47,808 bases of DNA from Zoogloea sp. (GCA_016789125.1 JAEUNU010000008.1:1-47808); one strand, 5' to 3'; shown: positions 1 through 8,292, counted from the stretch's first letter. Program-made: numbers and translations. Notes: generated by a model not told the origin, from the sequence alone.

Positions 1-76
1 CCGAACAGGACCGTGAAACGAGACCGCGCCGATGATAGTGCACACACGTGCGTGAAAGTAGGTCATCGTCAGACTC
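1..76 (+). rRNA. rrf: 5S ribosomal RNA, 3' part (5' end outside window)
   Basis: The first bases are the conserved 3' two thirds of a proteobacterial 5S rRNA. The CCGAACAGGACCGTGAAACG block of loop B/helix III, GCCGATGATAGTG, and the closing GAAAGTAGGTCATCGTCAG strand are all readable. The first roughly 40 bases lie outside the window. The 3' end is set where the terminal helix strand should stop, so it is accurate to a few bases. This marks the end of a ribosomal RNA operon transcribed to the right. Confidence 0.93.
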
Positions 77-83
77 TCCATCA

Positions 84-122
84 AAACCCCCTGCCACGCA
101 AATGGCAGGGGGTTTCGCTTTT
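84..122 (+). terminator. rRNA operon intrinsic terminator
   Basis: A 13-bp perfect stem (84–96 with 103–115; arm AAACCCCCTGCCA) closes a 6-base loop and is followed by a T-rich stretch. It lies directly behind the 5S gene and is a textbook rho-independent terminator for the rRNA operon. Confidence 0.93.
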
Positions 123-144
123 AAAAGCGGAAAATACACAACTT

Positions 145-155
145 CCCCCCCCCCC
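145..155. repeat. Homopolymer tract of 11 C
   Basis: Eleven consecutive C residues lie 70 bases upstream of the ATG at 225, between the rRNA terminator and an AT-rich palindrome. Long poly-C tracts near promoters can change length by slipped-strand mispairing and switch genes on and off in other bacteria. Whether this one varies cannot be seen from one sequence. It is also a place where assembly errors are likely. Confidence 0.9.
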
Positions 156-158
156 TAT

Positions 159-183
159 CTTTAGGATTTAAAAAATTCTAAAG
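159..183. promoter_or_regulatory. 25-bp near-perfect palindrome, possible operator
   Basis: The arms CTTTAG (159–164) and CTAAAG (178–183) flank an AT-rich core. The whole 25 bases match their reverse complement except for one mismatched pair. It lies about 40 bases upstream of the TonB-like gene, where its promoter should be. There is no T-run after it that would make it a terminator. An operator for a dimeric repressor is the simplest reading, but the regulator is unknown. Confidence 0.45.
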
Positions 184-224
184 TTCGCATATAGTGAATA
201 GTCAAATCGCATCTGGAGACAGCG

Positions 225-911
225 ATGGGCTTTCGCTATTGGGCGAGTTTTGGGGTTTTTTCGATACTGCTGCATGCGGCACTCTTTTGGCCGCTGCCCG
301 GACCCTCCTTTACGGCAGGGAGCCTAAGCCCGTTGTCTGTTTCCCTTCCTGACGTCCGTCCGGCAGCTTTGCCTTCTGATTCTCCTGGAGATGGTCGCTC
401 AGCGCCAGAACTGGAGCTCGAGGCCATGATTCAGAAATCAGAAATGCAGCCCACGGTCTCTTCCAAAAAACCGGCTGTTTTGGAGGCGAGAAAAGCACTT
501 GTGCCGCAAGCGCGCCCGGATGAACTTCTGATTCCACCCAATGCAGGCTCCGAGGCAGGCAAAACCAGGCTTCCGAACAGTCGGGTCAGTGCCTTGGCAG
601 AAATTACAAGCCCTTCGATATCCAGTTATCGCTTAGCTCTCGCCCTGGAAGTCATCCGGAAGCGAGCATTGGTGGAGCGTTTCGTGGCGCCAGAGTTTAA
701 GGGCGAACTCGTCGTGCTGGTATCGCTGCGTGGTTCAGATGCAACGCCGCATGTCAGTCTGGAGGAGGCTCCTGGCTCGGAGCCTCTCGAACGCGAAATC
801 TTGTCCGTATTCGCGAAGGCTGTAGAAGTTGTGCCAGTGTCAATGGCGGGAGATGTCGGGGAAGTAGTCATTCGCCTGCCTGTCCGTTTTGATCAGGCTG
901 GGCTGGATTGA
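225..911 (+). CDS. TonB-like periplasmic protein with N-terminal anchor
   Basis: This 228-residue protein has one hydrophobic N-terminal segment (about residues 7–24). A long proline/serine/alanine-rich stretch of low complexity follows, up to about residue 135, and then a compact C-terminal domain. The C-terminal part (about 160–225) has the rhythm of a TonB C-terminal domain: GELVVLVSLRGSD, a variable turn, LEREILSVFAKA, then VVIRLPVRF. Single anchor, Pro-rich spacer and C-terminal domain is the TonB plan, but no ExbB/ExbD genes are near and the usual motifs are weak. The start has a good ribosome site (GGAGA, 5 bases before ATG). It is the first gene after the rRNA operon, preceded by a poly-C tract and a palindrome. 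Energy transducer is a guess; hypothetical envelope protein is safer. Confidence 0.6.
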   Translation: MGFRYWASFGVFSILLHAALFWPLPGPSFTAGSLSPLSVSLPDVRPAALPSDSPGDGRSAPELELEAMIQKSEMQPTVSSKKPAVLEARKALVPQARPDELLIPPNAGSEAGKTRLPNSRVSALAEITSPSISSYRLALALEVIRKRALVERFVAPEFKGELVVLVSLRGSDATPHVSLEEAPGSEPLEREILSVFAKAVEVVPVSMAGDVGEVVIRLPVRFDQAGLD

Positions 912-933
912 ACCTCCCCATTCTCGGGCTTGC

Positions 934-2742
934 TCAGGTTTCGTCAGAGCTCAGGACCGCTGACGGCTGGTGTGCGATCAGCCATTGTCCCAGCATCATC
1001 GATATCCAGACCATTTCGCCGTAGTAACCAGGGAAGGATGGCAGGTGAATCGTGAATAGCTCGTCGACAAAATCCTTACGGAGAATTTTCTTCTCGGTCA
1101 GGATGTCCAGAGATTCCCTGGCGAGCTTCGACAAGCCTTGATGCTTGAGGACCCAGTGCCCAAAAGGCAGACCAAACCCCTGCTTCTTCTTGGTGATGAT
1201 CTCCTGCGGCAGGAAATCCCGCAGAGCTTCCTTGAAGAACCAGCGCAGCTGCGTACCCTTGAGCTTGTACTCGGGAGGGAGTTTGAGGGAGAAGTCCAGA
1301 AGGTCGTCGTCGAGCAGGGGGAATGCGACCTCTATACCGGCGAGTCGGGTTGCGCCGATGACCTTGGGGAGGTCGTTGTCTGCAAGGGTGAAGCGCCAGT
1401 CGAAACCGAGCATTCGATTTACGAGTGCGTGAGCATTAACCTCTCCCCACACACGGCGTTGAAGCTTTAGCGGTGCATCGGAATCGATCCCCTCAAGAAA
1501 TGAACTGGGGAAAACCTTTTCGAGCCCGAGGTGGTAGATCAGGTTGTACTTTGCTGTTCGATCTGGAAGCGGTGTGCGGGCCTGTTCTATGTAGCTGGCG
1601 GCCTTTCGCATCAGGGGGAGCTTGCCAAGCGGGGTTTGCATCAGGGCAGGTTCGAGCAACGCGCCCTTGATGAGACCAGGAACTTTCTCGTAGTAGCCGA
1701 AGAGTCGCTGCTTGGCGTAGCGTGTATTGCCGCCGAACAGTTCGTCGCCCCCGTCGCCTGCAAACATTTTGGCGAGTCCGTCATCGTGAGCAAGCTTCGC
1801 ACACATGTAGGCGGGGAGAACGGATGAGTTGCCGAAGGGCTGGTCGTAGGATGCGGCGACGGCAGGGATATGGGTGGCGAGGTCGTCGCAGGTGATGTAA
1901 TAGGGCGTATGCTTGACGCCAAAGTGCTTTGCGGCGGTGCGAGCAAACTCCATCTCGTCGTAACCTTCTGCCTCGAAACCGATCGAGTAGGCTGTCACGG
2001 GGCTGTCACTGCGGCTCAGCATGCCGACGACGGTGGAGCTGTCGGTGCCGCCAGAGAGGAAGGCTCCAACCGGTGCTCCGCTCAGGTCGCGGTCGATGGC
2101 TGCCTTGATGAGCTGCCTGAAGGTGTTTGCGCTGCTCTCGAAGTCAGCATCGGCAGGCTCCTCGAAGTGCGCGTTCCACCAGGCGCCGGTGTCTGTATGG
2201 CGACGATCGGCGATCAGACGCGCGCCTGGCTCAAGTCTCAGGATGTTCTTGAAGATCGTGCCGGGAGCGGGAATGACGTGAAAGTATAGGTAGTCGAAGA
2301 TCGCCTGCCTGTCGAGCTTCCGGTTGAGGGAGGGCACGACGTTGGCCTTGTCCGAGAAGCTGAGGCGAGAGCCTTCCCGGGCGTAGCAGAAGCCGTAGGT
2401 GTTGAAGCGATCGGATGCGAGCCCGAGCTTTCCTGCCGCAAGATCGACCCAGAAGAGGGCGAAGCGACCGGAGATCTGCTTGAGGATTTCGTCAGGTGTG
2501 CTGCACAGCCGGGGGAGTGCGACGTTCCAGCCCTCTCGCGCGATGTCCTGTGCAAGGCGCTCGTCGCGAACTCGCGGTTTGCCGATGACCAGCATTGCCC
2601 GTTGTCCGTATGCGAACGAGCGGACTTCATCAGAGTCGACCTCCAGCTGGAAGCCCGGGAAGGTGACGCTACGGCCAAGAGTTGTGCTGACGAAAGTCTG
2701 TTTGCTGTCGAGGGTGTTGAAGTCGATAAAGCCGCGAATCAT
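934..2742 (-). CDS. Asparagine synthetase-like protein lacking the glutaminase cysteine
   Basis: This 602-residue protein has the two-domain plan of AsnB-type enzymes: an N-terminal Ntn-hydrolase-like domain (about 1–200) and a C-terminal synthetase domain. The ATP-binding loop SGGTDSS (about 230–236) is followed by further family blocks such as FAGDGGDELFGGN. The chosen start (2742) gives MIRGFID, which lines up with the family N-terminus MCGI. The catalytic Cys2 is replaced by Ile, so glutamine hydrolysis should be lost. Free ammonia use or a different amide-forming reaction is possible. Such variants often occur with exopolysaccharide or peptide-modification genes, but none are adjacent. 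An upstream in-frame start at 2799 would add 19 residues outside the family pattern. The gene converges with the TonB-like gene, leaving a 22-base gap. Confidence 0.85.
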   Translation of the reverse strand: MIRGFIDFNTLDSKQTFVSTTLGRSVTFPGFQLEVDSDEVRSFAYGQRAMLVIGKPRVRDERLAQDIAREGWNVALPRLCSTPDEILKQISGRFALFWVDLAAGKLGLASDRFNTYGFCYAREGSRLSFSDKANVVPSLNRKLDRQAIFDYLYFHVIPAPGTIFKNILRLEPGARLIADRRHTDTGAWWNAHFEEPADADFESSANTFRQLIKAAIDRDLSGAPVGAFLSGGTDSSTVVGMLSRSDSPVTAYSIGFEAEGYDEMEFARTAAKHFGVKHTPYYITCDDLATHIPAVAASYDQPFGNSSVLPAYMCAKLAHDDGLAKMFAGDGGDELFGGNTRYAKQRLFGYYEKVPGLIKGALLEPALMQTPLGKLPLMRKAASYIEQARTPLPDRTAKYNLIYHLGLEKVFPSSFLEGIDSDAPLKLQRRVWGEVNAHALVNRMLGFDWRFTLADNDLPKVIGATRLAGIEVAFPLLDDDLLDFSLKLPPEYKLKGTQLRWFFKEALRDFLPQEIITKKKQGFGLPFGHWVLKHQGLSKLARESLDILTEKKILRKDFVDELFTIHLPSFPGYYGEMVWISMMLGQWLIAHQPSAVLSSDET

Positions 2743-3313
2743 GAGTATGCAGCGCCTTGGAGTGTGGTGATAGGGGTGATGGACCAGGGGCCGATCCATC
2801 GAAATCTTGAGTCAGCGAACGTGCTCGGCTCAGCGCGCTGGAGCAGATCCGGAGTCTGGGGTGATCGGTGCTTGGCGTCGCACGGCCTGCTTGCCCGCGG
2901 CGTCCCTTTCAGTCGATGCGAAGGGTAGCAAATGATCATGATGATGGCACGATCACGTAACGATATTTGTGACGTAGTGCATCAGCGGCCAGGGCAGCAG
3001 CTGCGACGGGAGCGTGGTGCTTCCCGCCGGCTCCGCCCGGACTTTCGTGGAGCGGTGCTGGCATCCAACCGGCAGTCTTCACAAAGAGGCTGTTTTCAAT
3101 TAGGATTGTAAGCCTGTTACTGGATATAAAACGGCGGCGTGAGTCGCCGTTTCGCCTTTCTGCCGGTTGGGGTTTCCGCCATTGGCGGTTTTGAGGCCGA
3201 TCGGTACGAGGATTCGCCCAAGTCCAGCCTGTTGCTTCCGGGGAAGGGCGCCGTCATCGGGCCGGAAGCCGGTGAGGGCTGTTGCTCTCTCACCACAACC
3301 AAGAACGAGTGCC
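2743..3313. other. 571-base divergent intergenic region (asn synthetase-like / argF)
   Basis: No convincing gene lies here. The left part must hold the leftward promoter of the asparagine-synthetase-like gene. The middle has a run of overlapping TGATCATGATGATG-type repeats (about 2932–2947). Near 3125 a TATAAA sequence could be a -10 for argF, directly followed by a perfect hairpin. In-frame codons exist upstream of the argF ATG back to 3167, but their translation does not look like OTCase. I saw no clear ArgR box. Confidence 0.6.
3129..3158 (+). terminator. Hairpin in argF upstream region, terminator- or attenuator-like
   Basis: The arms AAACGGCG (3129–3136) and CGCCGTTT (3145–3152) form an 8-bp perfect stem around an 8-base loop, followed by CGCCTTT. 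It is about 160 bases before argF. It could end a transcript arriving from the left or act in the argF leader. No gene on the plus strand upstream needs a terminator, which makes it odd. Confidence 0.4.
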
Positions 3314-4246
3314 ATGAACGCACCGAGACACTACTTACAGTTCAAAGATTTTTCTCGCGCCGAATACGACTACCTGTTCGAGCGGACGCGCTGGATCAAG
3401 GAGAGGTTCAAGCGCTACGAACCTCACCACCCCTTGTTCGATCGGACCCTGGTCATGATCTTCGAGAAGGCCAGCACCCGCACCCGCCTGTCCTTCGAGG
3501 CCGGGATGCAGCAGTTGGGCGGTTCGGCGATCTACCTCAACACCCGTGACTCGCAGCTCGGGCGCGGTGAGCCGGTGGAGGACGCGGCGCAGGTGATCTC
3601 TCGAATGAGCGACATCGTGATGATCCGCACCTTCGAGCAGACGATCATCGAGCGTTTCGCCGAGTACTCCCGGGTGCCGGTCATCAATGGTCTGACCAAC
3701 GAATATCACCCGTGCCAGATTCTCGCCGACATCTTCACCTTCATCGAGCACCGTGGCCCAATCCAGGGCAAGACGGTTGCCTGGGTGGGCGACGCGAACA
3801 ACATGTGCAACACCTGGCTCCAGGCCGCCGAGCTGCTTGATTTTAAGGTGCACGTGTCGACGCCGCCGGGCTACGAGGTCGATCCCGAGCAGGTCGGTTG
3901 CGCGCGAACGGATCATTTCGTGCGTTTTGACGACCCCATGGAGGCTTGTCGCGGGGCCGATCTCGTGACGACCGACGTGTGGACCAGCATGGGTTTCGAG
4001 GCCGAGAACGAAGAGCGCATGCGCGACTTCGCCGACTGGCAGGTGGACGCCGACATGATGCGGGTTGCGAATCCGGACGCGGTGTTCATGCATTGCCTTC
4101 CGGCCCATCGTGGCGAAGAAGTCTCTGCCGAAGTGATCGACGGCCCGCAGTCGGTGGTTTGGGAAGAGGCGGAAAACCGTCTCCACGTGCAGAAGGCCCT
4201 GATGGAGTTCCTTCTGATCGGCAAGGTTGAAGGTGACTGCGCCTGA
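3314..4246 (+). CDS. argF: Ornithine carbamoyltransferase
   Basis: A 310-residue anabolic OTCase, which makes citrulline from ornithine and carbamoyl phosphate in arginine synthesis in the cytoplasm. The carbamoyl-phosphate loop STRTR (in EKASTRTRLSFE, about residue 50) and the HPCQ motif (about 130) are present. The late MHCLPAHRGEEV block carries the ornithine-side cysteine. The start at 3314 gives MNAPRHYLQFKDF, the usual family N-terminus; the upstream in-frame extension has no similarity. Length is normal. argG follows after 51 bases on the same strand, so the last two citrulline steps are co-located and probably co-transcribed. Confidence 0.97.
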   Translation: MNAPRHYLQFKDFSRAEYDYLFERTRWIKERFKRYEPHHPLFDRTLVMIFEKASTRTRLSFEAGMQQLGGSAIYLNTRDSQLGRGEPVEDAAQVISRMSDIVMIRTFEQTIIERFAEYSRVPVINGLTNEYHPCQILADIFTFIEHRGPIQGKTVAWVGDANNMCNTWLQAAELLDFKVHVSTPPGYEVDPEQVGCARTDHFVRFDDPMEACRGADLVTTDVWTSMGFEAENEERMRDFADWQVDADMMRVANPDAVFMHCLPAHRGEEVSAEVIDGPQSVVWEEAENRLHVQKALMEFLLIGKVEGDCA

Positions 4247-4297
4247 GCGCGGTCTGGACGAATCAAGACTCATCTACTTAATCGTTGAAAGCGGCAC

Positions 4298-5527
4298 ATG
4301 AGCGACGTAAAGAAAGTTGTACTTGCCTATTCGGGCGGCCTGGATACCTCGGTGATCCTCAAGTGGCTGCAGGACACTTACCAGTGCGAAGTGGTGACCT
4401 TCACGGCCGACCTCGGGCAGGGTGAAGAGCTCGAGCCGGCGCGGGCAAAGGCCCTGCAGTTCGGCATCAAGCCCGAGAACATCTTCATCGACGATCTGCG
4501 CGAGGAGTTCGTGCGCGACTTCGTGTTTCCGATGTTCCGCGCCAACACCATCTACGAGGGCGAGTACCTGCTGGGTACCTCCATCGCCCGCCCGCTGATC
4601 GCCAAGCGCCAGATCGAGATCGCCCGGGCGACCGGCGCCGATGCGGTGTCCCACGGTGCGACCGGCAAGGGCAACGACCAGGTCCGCTTCGAGCTCGGTT
4701 ACTACGCGCTGATGCCGAATGTGAAGGTCATCGCCCCGTGGCGCGAGTGGGACCTGCTGTCCCGCGAGAAGCTGCTGGCCTATGCCGAAAAGAACGGCAT
4801 TCCCATCGAGATGAAGCACAAGCAGGGCGGTTCCCCGTATTCCATGGACGCCAACCTGCTGCATATCTCCTTCGAAGGCCGTCACCTCGAGAACCCTGCT
4901 GCCGAGGCCGAGGAGTCCATGTGGCGCTGGACGGTTTCGCCCGAAGCTGCCCCCGACGCCGCCGAGTACGTCGACCTGGAGTTCGAGAAGGGCGATCTGG
5001 TTGCCATCAACGGCACCCGCATGAAGGCCCACGAGCTGCTCGCCAAGCTCAACGAGCTGGGCGGCAAGCACGGCATCGGTCGCCTCGATCTGGTCGAGAA
5101 CCGCTACGTGGGCATGAAGTCCCGTGGCTGCTACGAAACCCCGGGCGGAACCATCCTGCTGCGTGCCCACCGCGCCATCGAATCGATCACCCTCGATCGT
5201 GAGGTTGCCCACCTCAAGGACGACCTCATGCCGCGCTACGCCAGCATGATCTACACCGGCTACTGGTGGTCGCCCGAGCGCCTCGCTCTGCAGGCCCTGA
5301 TCGACAACACCCAGCAGACCGTCAATGGCTGGGTTCGCATCAAGCTCTACAAGGGTAACGTGATCGTCGTCTCGCGCGACTCCAAGACGGACTCGTTGTT
5401 CGACCCGACCATCGCCACCTTCGAGGACGACCAGGGCGCCTACAACCAGAAGGATGCCCACGGCTTCATCCGCCTCAACGCGCTGCGCATGCGCATCGCC
5501 GCTAACGCGAAGAACAAGCGCGACTGA
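4298..5527 (+). CDS. argG: Argininosuccinate synthase
   Basis: A 409-residue type 1 argininosuccinate synthase, which joins citrulline and aspartate using ATP. The N-terminal P-loop-like motif AYSGGLDTS (about residues 10–18) and the [13 protein letters not shown] block (about 120) are diagnostic. The [14 protein letters not shown] stretch appears here as [11 protein letters not shown]. The gene follows argF directly, and a small DUF2788 gene starts 7 bases after its stop. Confidence 0.98.
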   Translation: MSDVKKVVLAYSGGLDTSVILKWLQDTYQCEVVTFTADLGQGEELEPARAKALQFGIKPENIFIDDLREEFVRDFVFPMFRANTIYEGEYLLGTSIARPLIAKRQIEIARATGADAVSHGATGKGNDQVRFELGYYALMPNVKVIAPWREWDLLSREKLLAYAEKNGIPIEMKHKQGGSPYSMDANLLHISFEGRHLENPAAEAEESMWRWTVSPEAAPDAAEYVDLEFEKGDLVAINGTRMKAHELLAKLNELGGKHGIGRLDLVENRYVGMKSRGCYETPGGTILLRAHRAIESITLDREVAHLKDDLMPRYASMIYTGYWWSPERLALQALIDNTQQTVNGWVRIKLYKGNVIVVSRDSKTDSLFDPTIATFEDDQGAYNQKDAHGFIRLNALRMRIAANAKNKRD

Positions 5528-5534
5528 GCCTCGC

Positions 5535-5768
5535 ATGGATCCCAACGCGCCGTTCATGTTCGGGCTGACTATCGCAGAGTTCGAGGACATCTCCCTCACG
5601 GTCTGCGTTGGTGGCCTGATCGCCTACATGGTCTTCATCATCGGCCAGCTCGCTTGGGAGTCCAGGGCAGGCAAGTACGGCGCGCTCTGGATGTTCGTCG
5701 GCCTTGGAGTCGGCTTCATCGGCTTCATGGCCAAGGGCATCATCCAGCGCTTGCTAGGCATCGAATAA
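5535..5768 (+). CDS. DUF2788 small membrane protein
   Basis: A 77-residue protein with two membrane helices, roughly residues 20–40 and 50–68, joined by the polar loop WESRAGKYG. The pattern (FGLT near the N-terminus, hydrophobic helix, E-S-x-A-G-K/R-x-G, second helix ending FMAKG) matches the DUF2788 family of proteobacteria. Its function is unknown. The start at 5535 is 7 bases after the argG stop and gives the family N-terminus; longer in-frame versions begin inside argG. It is probably carried on the argG transcript. Confidence 0.85.
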   Translation: MDPNAPFMFGLTIAEFEDISLTVCVGGLIAYMVFIIGQLAWESRAGKYGALWMFVGLGVGFIGFMAKGIIQRLLGIE

Positions 5769-5789
5769 CCCCAGACCAGAATCGAGATC

Positions 5790-6113
5790 ATGACCCAGAC
5801 CGCCCAGTTCGACGGTGTTTCCGTCGTCAAGAAAGCCAATGTTTACTTCGATGGCAAGTGCGTGAGCCACTCCATCGTGCTCGCCGACGGCACCAAGAAG
5901 TCCGTCGGCGTGATCCTGCCGTCCACCCTCACGTTCAACACCGGCGTGCCCGAGATCATGGAAGGCGTTGCCGGCAGCTGCCGTGTGCGTCTCAAGGGCG
6001 AGACCGAATGGAAGAACTACGGTGCTGGTGAATCCTTCCAGGTGCCGGGCAACTCCAGCTTTGACATCGAAGTGGCCGGCGAGGCCTATCACTACGTCTG
6101 CCACTTCGCCTGA
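5790..6113 (+). CDS. ppnP: Pyrimidine/purine nucleoside phosphorylase (PpnP/YaiE)
   Basis: A 107-residue single-domain cupin of the PpnP (formerly DUF1255, YaiE) family. It splits diverse nucleosides with phosphate to free base and ribose-1-phosphate. Family landmarks are [15 protein letters not shown] near the N-terminus, KSVGVILPS, the central [12 protein letters not shown], and the end [16 protein letters not shown]. Length is exactly that of the family. It lies in a closely spaced run after argG and DUF2788 and before yajQ. Confidence 0.95.
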   Translation: MTQTAQFDGVSVVKKANVYFDGKCVSHSIVLADGTKKSVGVILPSTLTFNTGVPEIMEGVAGSCRVRLKGETEWKNYGAGESFQVPGNSSFDIEVAGEAYHYVCHFA

Positions 6114-6126
6114 GCAGGAGCTGAGG

Positions 6127-6612
6127 ATGCCGTCTTTCGACATCACTTCCGAAGTCGACATGGTCGCGCTGCGCAATGCGGTCGAAGGCGCGAATCGCAA
6201 GATCACCGGGCGCTATGATTTCAAGGGCACGGACGCACGGGTCGAGCAGGCCGACAAGCTGCTCACCCTCTACGGTGACAGCGAGTTTCAGCTCGAGCAG
6301 ATCCAGACCCTCCTGCTGCCCGAGATGACCGCCAAGAAGATCGACGTGCGCTGCCTCAAGCATGGCGACATCCAGAAGGTCAGCGGCAACAAAGTCAAGC
6401 AGGAGCTCACGGTGAGGGTGGGCATCGAGCAGGAGCAGTCCAAGAGGATCGTCAAGCGCATCAAGGACAGCAAGCTCAAGGTGCAGGCCTCGATCCAGGG
6501 CGAAGCGGTGCGTGTGAGTGGTGCCAAGCGCGACCTCCTGCAAGAGTGCATTGCCTTGGTACGCAAGGAGATCACGGATTTCCCGCTGCAATACGGCAAC
6601 TTCCGGGACTGA
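6127..6612 (+). CDS. yajQ: YajQ-family nucleotide-binding protein
   Basis: A 161-residue YajQ protein. It begins MPSFDITSEVD and ends FPLQYGNFRD, both family signatures, with GRYDFKGTDA and the repeated alpha/beta halves between them. YajQ members bind cyclic di-GMP in Xanthomonas and also bind nucleotides and RNA; the ligand in this lineage is not proven. The start at 6127 has a GAGG ribosome site and lies 13 bases after the ppnP stop. The longer in-frame version starts inside ppnP and is not supported. Confidence 0.95.
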   Translation: MPSFDITSEVDMVALRNAVEGANRKITGRYDFKGTDARVEQADKLLTLYGDSEFQLEQIQTLLLPEMTAKKIDVRCLKHGDIQKVSGNKVKQELTVRVGIEQEQSKRIVKRIKDSKLKVQASIQGEAVRVSGAKRDLLQECIALVRKEITDFPLQYGNFRD

Positions 6613-6621
6613 CTGGCAATC

Positions 6622-6810
6622 ATGAATATTGCACCCGCCGCGTCTGTGGCCCATGTCCAGACTGCCGACGGCGTTTCGGTCGCGATGCTGCGCAAGGTTC
6701 TTGACATGCAGCAGGCCAATGCGGCGCAGTTGATTGCCAGCCTGCCGGCTGCTCCGCAGGCGCCGGCGCCTGATGCCACGCTTGGTCGCAGCGTCGACAC
6801 CTACGCCTAG
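6622..6810 (+). CDS. YjfB-like putative motility protein
   Basis: A 62-residue protein with a heptad-like centre (SVAMLRKVLDMQQANAAQLI), an Ala/Pro-rich tail and the ending LGRSVDTYA. This matches the small YjfB family, called putative motility proteins by association only. It is 9 bases after yajQ and followed by an intrinsic terminator, so it is the last gene of the unit. No flagellar genes are in the window. The role is unknown. Confidence 0.75.
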   Translation: MNIAPAASVAHVQTADGVSVAMLRKVLDMQQANAAQLIASLPAAPQAPAPDATLGRSVDTYA

Positions 6811-6825
6811 GTGCCGTGTGGAAAG

Positions 6826-6849
6826 CCAGCTCACGGGCTGGTTTTTTTA
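6826..6849 (+). terminator. Intrinsic terminator after the argFG–yajQ run
   Basis: CCAGC (6826–6830) pairs with GCTGG (6837–6841) and is followed by seven T. It lies 15 bases after the YjfB-like stop. Confidence 0.75.
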
Positions 6850-6907
6850 TGCCCGGCGGCGGTTTTAGTGCTGCAGGGCAGGCGGGCGTGTGTGGCATCA
6901 TACGTCG

Positions 6908-7588
6908 ATGAACGACGCTGTCGCCCCGGGCAATCCCTTCAGGCTGAGCCGCGGTCTTGGTGCCGTGGCATGCGTCCTCGCGACCCTTTCGGCGCCGGCG
7001 CATGCAATGGACGTTGTGCTTGCTGGTGTGTTCCCTGGCAAGTCGCTGTTGGTCATCAATGGTGGTGCGCCGCGTGCGGTGCCGGTCGGCACCGTCACGC
7101 CGGAGGGGGTGCGGGTCGTGTCGGTGGACGCTGAAAGTGCGATCGCCGACTTTGATGGGCAGCGTCACCGGTTGTTTGTCGGCCAGCACGCGGTGAGTGT
7201 CGGTCGCGACAAGGGGAGCGTTTCCCAGGTGGTACTCGAGGCTGATGGCCGGGGCATGTTTCGCAGCTCGGGCAAGATCAATGGCGCAAGCATTCAGTTC
7301 GTGGTCGATACGGGGGCCACTTTCGTAGCTCTCGGGCGGAGTGATGCCCAGCGCCTCGGGCTCGATCTTACCCGGGCGGAGCCCATTGCAATGCAAACAG
7401 CGAACGGCGTCGCCCGTGGCTGGAAGTTGCCATTCGATTCCGTCAGCATCGGCAGCATCACGTTGCGCAACGTGGAAGGGGTCGTTCATGCATCCGATCT
7501 GCCCGTCGCGCTGCTCGGAATGAGTTTTCTCAACCGCATGGAGATGCGTCGTGAAGGTTCGACCATGCAGTTGCGGCAACGTTTTTGA
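6908..7588 (+). CDS. Periplasmic retropepsin-like aspartic protease (TIGR02281 type)
   Basis: This 226-residue protein has an N-terminal signal-type hydrophobic stretch (about 15–32, ending APAHA). The C-terminal clan AA aspartic protease domain has the single catalytic motif VVDTGATF (about residue 136) and the second block ALLGMSFLNRMEM. One DTG per chain means it should work as a dimer, as retropepsins do. Bacterial members are found in many proteobacteria, with substrates mostly unknown. The ATG at 6908 is preferred over 6890 because the extension MWHHTS adds nothing to the signal peptide. The Nudix gene follows after 12 bases. Confidence 0.88.
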   Translation: MNDAVAPGNPFRLSRGLGAVACVLATLSAPAHAMDVVLAGVFPGKSLLVINGGAPRAVPVGTVTPEGVRVVSVDAESAIADFDGQRHRLFVGQHAVSVGRDKGSVSQVVLEADGRGMFRSSGKINGASIQFVVDTGATFVALGRSDAQRLGLDLTRAEPIAMQTANGVARGWKLPFDSVSIGSITLRNVEGVVHASDLPVALLGMSFLNRMEMRREGSTMQLRQRF

Positions 7589-7600
7589 GGCTGCCGCGAC

Positions 7601-8203
7601 GTGAAGCGGCAGGCTTCGACACCCATCCTCAGTGCCGAATGGCTGCGGGGCCGTTTCCTCACGGGTTTGCCGGATGGAGGCCCTCGGGAAGAGGGAGTTC
7701 CGCCAGGCCCGCTGCGCCCGGCGGCAGTGCTCGTACCGATCGTTCTCCGGGAGCCTGAGCCCACCGTTCTGCTCACTCGCCGCACGGATCACCTGCATCA
7801 CCACCCGGGGCAGGTGAGTTTCCCGGGCGGGCGTGTCGAAGATCAGGATACCTCGCCGATCGACACTGCGCTGCGGGAGACCGAGGAGGAAATAAGCCTC
7901 CGACGGGCCCACGTGGAACTTCTCGGCTGTCTGCCTCAATATCAGACCGGGACGGGCTTCGACATCACGCCTGTCGTCGGGCTTGTGACGCCGCCCTTCG
8001 AGCTGCAGCTCGACCCCTTCGAGGTTGCAGAGGTTTTTGAGGTGCCCCTGGCTTTTCTTCTCAACACATCCAATCATCAGCGCCACTCGGCGATCATCCG
8101 TGGTGCGAGGCGTGAATACTACGCAATGCCCTACGGCGAGTACTTCATCTGGGGTGCGACGGCGGGAATGCTCGTGAGCCTGCAGCGCTTCGTCTGCCGG
8201 TGA
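7601..8203 (+). CDS. Nudix CoA pyrophosphatase (NudL-like)
   Basis: This 200-residue protein starts with GTG. The Nudix region runs from about residue 40. It carries the CoA-pyrophosphatase pattern SFPGGRVE…D…TALRETEEEISL. The metal-binding REx2EE core is intact, but the usual Gly after EEI is Ser here. The family cleaves CoA to 4'-phosphopantetheine and 3',5'-ADP. The protein sits between the aspartic protease and the CobD-like gene on the same strand, with small gaps. Confidence 0.9.
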   Translation: MKRQASTPILSAEWLRGRFLTGLPDGGPREEGVPPGPLRPAAVLVPIVLREPEPTVLLTRRTDHLHHHPGQVSFPGGRVEDQDTSPIDTALRETEEEISLRRAHVELLGCLPQYQTGTGFDITPVVGLVTPPFELQLDPFEVAEVFEVPLAFLLNTSNHQRHSAIIRGARREYYAMPYGEYFIWGATAGMLVSLQRFVCR

Positions 8204-8292
8204 GTCGGGGCGTTTGTGTTGAGTCGGTTTGATGGTATCTTGAAGCACTCCAGAATGGCTTGGATACATTGGGCTCCCCGGGCCCCTGCCGC

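Noticed and set aside
3167..3313. N-terminal extension of argF
   Set aside because: The 49 extra residues lack similarity to OTCase and lie in the leader; the ATG at 3314 gives the standard N-terminus.
6620..8269. 549-codon minus-strand open frame
   Set aside because: It runs antisense through three recognisable genes (YjfB-like, aspartic protease, Nudix) and has no recognisable domain.
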